A DNA stretch of 64,000 nt, taken from assembly GCF_003852535.1 (NCBI RefSeq), contig NZ_QAJP01000004.1, forward strand, positions 730,719-794,718, written 5' to 3'. The position numbers and the translations under genes were made by a program. The stretch comes from Herminiimonas sp. KBW02 (GTDB lineage Bacteria > Pseudomonadota > Gammaproteobacteria > Burkholderiales > Burkholderiaceae_D). The notes below the pieces were generated by a model. It saw nothing but the letters and a program-made list of their open reading frames with translations, was not told the DNA's origin and searched no databases. Position 1 is the stretch's first letter; the number at the start of each line of letters is the position of its first letter. Below are positions 59,571 to 64,000 of this stretch, one piece after another.

Positions 59571-60382
59571 AAACGCGCATCATCACTGCAGTGGCATTGC
59601 TGGCAGTGCTGCTGTTGGTGATTTATTCCGGGTCCTTCGTTGCGTTTGCTGTGCTGACTACTGCGTTCTTCGCAGCAGCAGCATGGGAATGCCTGCGTCT
59701 GTTCGGCAATAAAGGCCCGCAGATCGGCGCGGCGTTGTGGACAGCCGCATTTGCCTGGCTGATCTATAGCGGCAGCTTCAAGCAAAGTGTGTTTCTGGCA
59801 GCGATGTGCGTCGCGATCTGGGCCTTGCGCCTGACGCCGTCGCTGGCGCTCGGCTTGCCCGCCATGGCCAGCTTTGCGAATCGTCTGCTCACCGGTATTT
59901 ACGGCATCGCCATCCTCGGCGCTTTCATTGCCTTGCTGGTTCTCTACAATCATTCCGCGCTGTATATGTTCTCGGTCATGGCTATCGTCTGGATCGCGGA
60001 TATCGGTGCTTATTTCAGCGGCAAGGCCTTCGGCAAGCGCAAACTGGCACCGTCTATCTCCCCGGGCAAGTCATGGGAAGGTGCAATCGGTGGCGGCATT
60101 CTGGTGCTGTTGGCAGCGCTCGCCAGCATGGCTGCGCCTGCACTGGGCGATACCTTTGCTGTGCGGCTATACCAGACCTGGGGCTGGCCGGGCTTCTTGG
60201 CAGTTCTGATCGTGATGGTCGCGGCCAGCATCGTGGGCGATCTGTTTGAGTCACAACTCAAGCGTCGCGCCGGCATGAAGGACAGCAGCAATCTGTTGCC
60301 GGGCCACGGTGGCGTACTGGACCGGATCGATGCCTTGATCCCGACACTGCCGCTGGCGGCACTTATCACTTATTGGATGTAA
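59564..60382 (+). CDS. cdsA: Phosphatidate cytidylyltransferase CdsA
   Basis: CdsA forms CDP-diacylglycerol, the precursor of phospholipids. The 272-residue protein has seven or eight hydrophobic segments and the C-terminal signature with [30 protein letters not shown] and [35 protein letters not shown]. It overlaps uppS and lies 7 bases before dxr. Confidence 0.97.
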   Translation: MLKTRIITAVALLAVLLLVIYSGSFVAFAVLTTAFFAAAAWECLRLFGNKGPQIGAALWTAAFAWLIYSGSFKQSVFLAAMCVAIWALRLTPSLALGLPAMASFANRLLTGIYGIAILGAFIALLVLYNHSALYMFSVMAIVWIADIGAYFSGKAFGKRKLAPSISPGKSWEGAIGGGILVLLAALASMAAPALGDTFAVRLYQTWGWPGFLAVLIVMVAASIVGDLFESQLKRRAGMKDSSNLLPGHGGVLDRIDALIPTLPLAALITYWM

Positions 60383-60389
60383 GGCAGAA

Positions 60390-61562
60390 ATGCAGCAAAT
60401 CACGATTCTGGGTTCGACCGGTTCTATCGGTGTTTCCACCCTGGATGTTATTGCGCGTCATCCTGAGCGCTATTCGGTTTACGCATTGACGGCGCAAAGC
60501 AAGGTTGACGAGCTGGCGCAGCAATGTGCGCGTTTTAAACCGCAGGTTGCGGTAGTGGGTTCGGCCGAAGCCGCGAAGAAATTGCAGATGTTGCTGGATG
60601 CGCAGGGCTTGCATACGCAGGTCGGCCACGGCGAAGCAGCGTTGTGTGCAGTAGCCAGTGCACCGGAGTGCGACAGCGTGATGGCGGCCATCGTCGGTGG
60701 TGCTGGTCTGGCGCCTACTTTGGCAGCGGCACGTGCCGGCAAGCGTGTCCTGCTGGCGAACAAGGAAGCGCTGGTGATGTCCGGCCCGCTGTTGATGGAA
60801 GCGGTAGCTGCCAGCGGCGCCATCCTGATGCCTATCGATAGCGAACACAATGCCATTTTCCAATGCATGCCTGCTTCCTGCCAGCGCACACCGCTGGCGC
60901 ATGGCGTGGAAAAAATCATGTTGACGGCTTCCGGTGGTCCTTTCCTCAAGCGTGATGTGAATACGCTGGATCAGGTGAGCTGGCAGGAAGCTGTTGCCCA
61001 TCCGAAATGGGTGATGGGGCGCAAGATTTCTGTCGATTCCGCCACCATGATGAACAAGGGGCTGGAAGTGATCGAGGCGCATTGGTTGTTCGATGTGCCG
61101 GCCGACAAGATCGAGGTCGTGATCCACCCGCAAAGCGTGGTGCATTCGATGGTGTCCTACGTCGATGGCTCGGTGCTGGCGCAGCTCGGCAACCCGGATA
61201 TGCGCACCCCGATTGCCCATGCGCTGGCTTACCCGGAACGCATCAGTTCCGGCGTGCCACCGGTCGATTTGATTCAAATTGCGCAACTTAGCTTCGAACG
61301 GCCGGATTTCTTAAGATTTCCATGCCTGAAACTGGCGTATGATGCTCTGCAAGCAGGCGGCTCCGCCCCTGCGATTATGAATGCCGCCAATGAAATTGCC
61401 GTACAGGCATTTCTCGACAGTCGCATCGGTTTCCGTGTGATAGACCAGTTGATCGCACGCGTGATGGATGCAATGCCGTCGGTGGCGATTACGGATATCG
61501 AATCGGTTTTTGCGCAAGATCGTAGCGCCCGTGAATTAGCCAACTCATTTATACCGTCATGA
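60390..61562 (+). CDS. dxr: 1-deoxy-D-xylulose 5-phosphate reductoisomerase
   Basis: Dxr converts DXP to MEP in the non-mevalonate isoprenoid pathway. The 390-residue enzyme has the NADPH motif [28 protein letters not shown], the metal-binding [12 protein letters not shown], and TASGGPF. It supplies precursors for the product of uppS two genes upstream. The stop overlaps the rseP start by four bases. Confidence 0.97.
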   Translation: MQQITILGSTGSIGVSTLDVIARHPERYSVYALTAQSKVDELAQQCARFKPQVAVVGSAEAAKKLQMLLDAQGLHTQVGHGEAALCAVASAPECDSVMAAIVGGAGLAPTLAAARAGKRVLLANKEALVMSGPLLMEAVAASGAILMPIDSEHNAIFQCMPASCQRTPLAHGVEKIMLTASGGPFLKRDVNTLDQVSWQEAVAHPKWVMGRKISVDSATMMNKGLEVIEAHWLFDVPADKIEVVIHPQSVVHSMVSYVDGSVLAQLGNPDMRTPIAHALAYPERISSGVPPVDLIQIAQLSFERPDFLRFPCLKLAYDALQAGGSAPAIMNAANEIAVQAFLDSRIGFRVIDQLIARVMDAMPSVAITDIESVFAQDRSARELANSFIPS

Positions 61563-62926
61563 TGCTGCTGCAAACCATACTCGCATTTGCCGTTGTACTC
61601 GGCGTACTGGTGATCGTGCATGAGCTCGGTCATTACCTGGTCGCACGCTGGTGCGGTGTCAAGGTGTTGCGTTTCTCGGTCGGCATGGGCAAGGTGGTTT
61701 ACTCGCGTCGCTTCGGCGCGGACCAGACCGAATGGGCAGTTTCCATCCTGCCGTTAGGTGGTTATGTGAAGATGCTGGATGCGCGTGATGATGAACTGGG
61801 CGACATATCGCCGGAGGACATGAAGCGCGAATTCACCCGGCAATCGGTGTGGCGCCGGATCGCAATTGTGGCAGCTGGGCCGATAGCAAACTTCCTGTTG
61901 GCGATTGCGGTGTTTGCCGGTCTGTATAGCTATGGTATCCCTGAGCCTGCGCCCAAGCTGCGTGCGCCAGCCGAAAAATCGGTGGCTTACCAGGCTGGCT
62001 TGCGCGGTAATGAGCTGGTTACTTCCGTCAATGGTGAGCCAGTACAGATCTGGAACGACTTGCGCTGGCAAATGGTGCAGTCCGTCATCAATAAGCAGCC
62101 AGTGCGGCTGGAAGTCGAAAGCCCTGTGGCCGGTGCGCCGGATGCAAAGCATATCCAGACCATTACGCTGCCGGTCGACAGCATTTCTCCGAATGAACTT
62201 GAGGGCGACTTTCTTGGCAAGCTCGGGATAGACCTCGCGCGTCCGCCTGCTGTCCTGGGGCAGGTGGTGCCTGACGGGCCGGCCATGAAGGCGGGCCTGC
62301 AGCAGGGTGACCGCGTGCTGCGCGTGAATGGCGCACCTATCACCGACGGTTTGTCGCTGGTAGAGCTGGTACGGGCGTCGCCGGGGAAAAATCTTGAAGT
62401 CGATGTGCTGCGCAATGGCCAGCCTGTGAGCTTGCGTGTAGTGCCGGACGAGGTAAATGCCGATGGCCAGACTTTCGGCCGTATCAAGGTCGAAGTGCCG
62501 ATGGCACCGGATATGGTGGTCGCGCATCACTCGCTGTTCGGGGCTTTGCTGAAGGGCGTGCAAAAAACCTGGGATACCAGTGTTTTGACGATCAAAATGG
62601 TCGGCAAAATGATCATCGGTGAGGTCTCCTGGAAAAACGTGACCGGACCGATTACGATCGCCGATTATGCTGGTCAAACTGCCCGTATCGGCTGGATCAG
62701 TTATCTGAGCTTTATTGCCTTCGTCAGCATCAGTCTGGGAGTGATGAATCTGCTACCTATCCCAGTGTTGGATGGGGGGCTTTTGCTGTATTATGCTGTG
62801 GAAGTTTTAACAGGTCGTCCGGTCTCCGAACGCTTTGGTGCAATCGCCCAGCGCGCAGGTATAGGGATATTAATGACCTTGATGCTGGTAGCAGTCTTTA
62901 ATGATATCAATCGCCTGATCTCCTAG
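61559..62926 (+). CDS. rseP: Site-2 regulated intramembrane protease RseP
   Basis: RseP cleaves the anti-sigma factor RseA and remnant signal peptides in the inner membrane. The 455-residue protein has the zinc motif [14 protein letters not shown] in its first membrane helix, two PDZ domains (about 115-205 and 215-300) and the second active-site motif [13 protein letters not shown]. It precedes bamA by 56 bases, the normal order. Confidence 0.97.
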   Translation: MMLLQTILAFAVVLGVLVIVHELGHYLVARWCGVKVLRFSVGMGKVVYSRRFGADQTEWAVSILPLGGYVKMLDARDDELGDISPEDMKREFTRQSVWRRIAIVAAGPIANFLLAIAVFAGLYSYGIPEPAPKLRAPAEKSVAYQAGLRGNELVTSVNGEPVQIWNDLRWQMVQSVINKQPVRLEVESPVAGAPDAKHIQTITLPVDSISPNELEGDFLGKLGIDLARPPAVLGQVVPDGPAMKAGLQQGDRVLRVNGAPITDGLSLVELVRASPGKNLEVDVLRNGQPVSLRVVPDEVNADGQTFGRIKVEVPMAPDMVVAHHSLFGALLKGVQKTWDTSVLTIKMVGKMIIGEVSWKNVTGPITIADYAGQTARIGWISYLSFIAFVSISLGVMNLLPIPVLDGGLLLYYAVEVLTGRPVSERFGAIAQRAGIGILMTLMLVAVFNDINRLIS

Positions 62927-62982
62927 GGATGCAAGCCTTTTTCAGACCAAGGTCTGACTAGTACAACCATTTACGATAGCCA

Positions 62983-64000
62983 ATGAAATTATATTCAGAG
63001 CTTTACTCCTTGCCGGTATTTCCCCGTCGTCTTATCGCTATTGCTGCCTTCGCGTTGTGCTCAGGCTATGTGCATGCGGCTGATCCGTTTACGGTCAAAG
63101 ACATTCGGGTCGAAGGTATTCAGCGTACCGAAGCCGGTACCGTTTTCAGCTACCTGCCGGTACGCGTAGGCGAAACATTCACCGATGACAAAGGCGCTGC
63201 AGCGATTAAAGCGCTGTATGCAACCGGTTTCTTCAAGGATGTACGGATAGAAGTTGAAGGCGATGTGCTGGTGGTGTTTGTGGAAGAACGCCCGGCGATT
63301 GCCAGCGTCGAGTTCACCGGTACCAAGGAATTTGAAAAAGACCAGTTGATCAAGGCGCTTAAAGAAATCGGCGTAGGCGAATCGCGTATTTATGACAAGG
63401 CGCTGGTTGATCGCGCTGAGCAGGAATTGAAGCGTCAGTATCTGTCACGCGGCCTGTACGGCGTACAGATCACGACGACCGTGACGCCGCTTGAGCGTAA
63501 TCGTGTATCGGTTACCTTTGCCGTGGATGAAGGCGACGTTGCCCGCATCAAGAATATCAATATCATCGGCAACAAGGCGTTCAGCGAAAAAGAACTGATC
63601 AGTTTGCTCGCCTTGCGTACGCCGGGCTGGTTCACCTGGTACTCGAAAGCTGATCAGTATTCGAAACAAAAACTGGCTGGCGATATCGAATCGCTGAAGT
63701 CTTTTTATCTGAACCGCGGTTATATCGAGATGCAGATCGAATCGACGCAAGTCTCGATCACGCCGGACAAGAAAGATATCTTCATCACCATCAATATCAA
63801 GGAAGGCGAGAAGTTCAACGTTTCCGACGTCAAGCTGGAAGGCGAGATGCTGGGACGCGAAGCCGAGTTGAATTCATTGGTGCAATTGAAAAAAGGCGAT
63901 GTCTTCTCCGGTGAGAAACTGACCGCCAGCACCAAGAACATTTCCGATCGTCTGGGTAACTTCGGTTATGCGTTTGCGAACGTGAATGCAAATCCGCAAA
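62983..64000 (+). CDS. bamA: Outer membrane protein assembly factor BamA (partial, truncated by window end)
   Basis: BamA is the Omp85 barrel that inserts outer membrane proteins. About 339 N-terminal residues are present: a signal peptide ending near YVHA, then POTRA repeats (first from about residue 35, VKDIRVEGIQRTEAGTVFSYLP). The fourth POTRA is under way at the window end and the barrel lies beyond. The frame is open to the last base. Confidence 0.96.
   Translation, partial: MKLYSELYSLPVFPRRLIAIAAFALCSGYVHAADPFTVKDIRVEGIQRTEAGTVFSYLPVRVGETFTDDKGAAAIKALYATGFFKDVRIEVEGDVLVVFVEERPAIASVEFTGTKEFEKDQLIKALKEIGVGESRIYDKALVDRAEQELKRQYLSRGLYGVQITTTVTPLERNRVSVTFAVDEGDVARIKNINIIGNKAFSEKELISLLALRTPGWFTWYSKADQYSKQKLAGDIESLKSFYLNRGYIEMQIESTQVSITPDKKDIFITINIKEGEKFNVSDVKLEGEMLGREAELNSLVQLKKGDVFSGEKLTASTKNISDRLGNFGYAFANVNANPQ

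Overview
The window is a chromosomal segment of a motile betaproteobacterium. Gene content and order point to the Oxalobacteraceae, near Herminiimonas/Janthinobacterium: an flhDC master operon leads straight into mot/che and flhBAF genes, a lysine (dap) operon carries a pilU gene, and there is a beta-type zipA-ligA-galU-def cluster. The family assignment is an inference from protein character, not from a search.

Region 1 (about 0.1-20.7 kb, + strand) is a flagellar and chemotaxis supercluster: flhD, flhC, a membrane-linked methyltransferase, motA, motB (broken by a frameshift at an A6 run), a CheZ-motif protein, cheY1, cheA, cheW, cheR, cheD, cheB, cheY2, cheZ, an EAL-HDOD protein, flhB, flhA, flhF, flhG (degenerate P-loop), fliA, motC and motD. 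It encodes the class I regulator, the class III sigma factor, the export gate, flagellar placement and number control, the phosphorelay and two stator sets.

Region 2 (about 20.7-31.2 kb) is an accessory island: a two-partner secretion transporter (TpsB/CdiB), a 2420-residue CdiA/FhaB-like exoprotein with an AT-rich C-terminal toxin module, a small polytopic membrane protein overlapping its stop codon (probable immunity protein), and a lipoprotein. This looks like a contact-dependent inhibition locus with a toxin/immunity pair I do not recognise. It is the best candidate for an undescribed system here.

Region 3 (31.3-40.8 kb) begins with a DUF1345 membrane protein. It continues on the minus strand with a DUF2520 oxidoreductase-like gene and an ABC-F ATPase. 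Beyond these is an operon-like run transcribed dapC-dapD-pilU-arsC/yffB-dapE-prmB: the succinylase branch of lysine/diaminopimelate synthesis with a pilus ATPase and a ribosomal protein methyltransferase added.

Region 4 (41-51.7 kb) holds smc, then zipA-ligA-galU-def in overlapping or near-overlapping order, then a minus-strand porin and an RsuA-family pseudouridine synthase. Region 5 (51.8-64 kb) has glnD and map on the minus strand. Divergent from these is the conserved run rpsB-tsf-pyrH-frr-uppS-cdsA-dxr-rseP-bamA (bamA cut by the window end), linking translation, UMP synthesis, isoprenoid and lipid synthesis and outer membrane assembly.

I saw no tRNA, rRNA, CRISPR array or insertion sequence. 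Start codons were chosen from family alignments in memory and Shine-Dalgarno spacing. Several flagellar genes appear to start with TTG.
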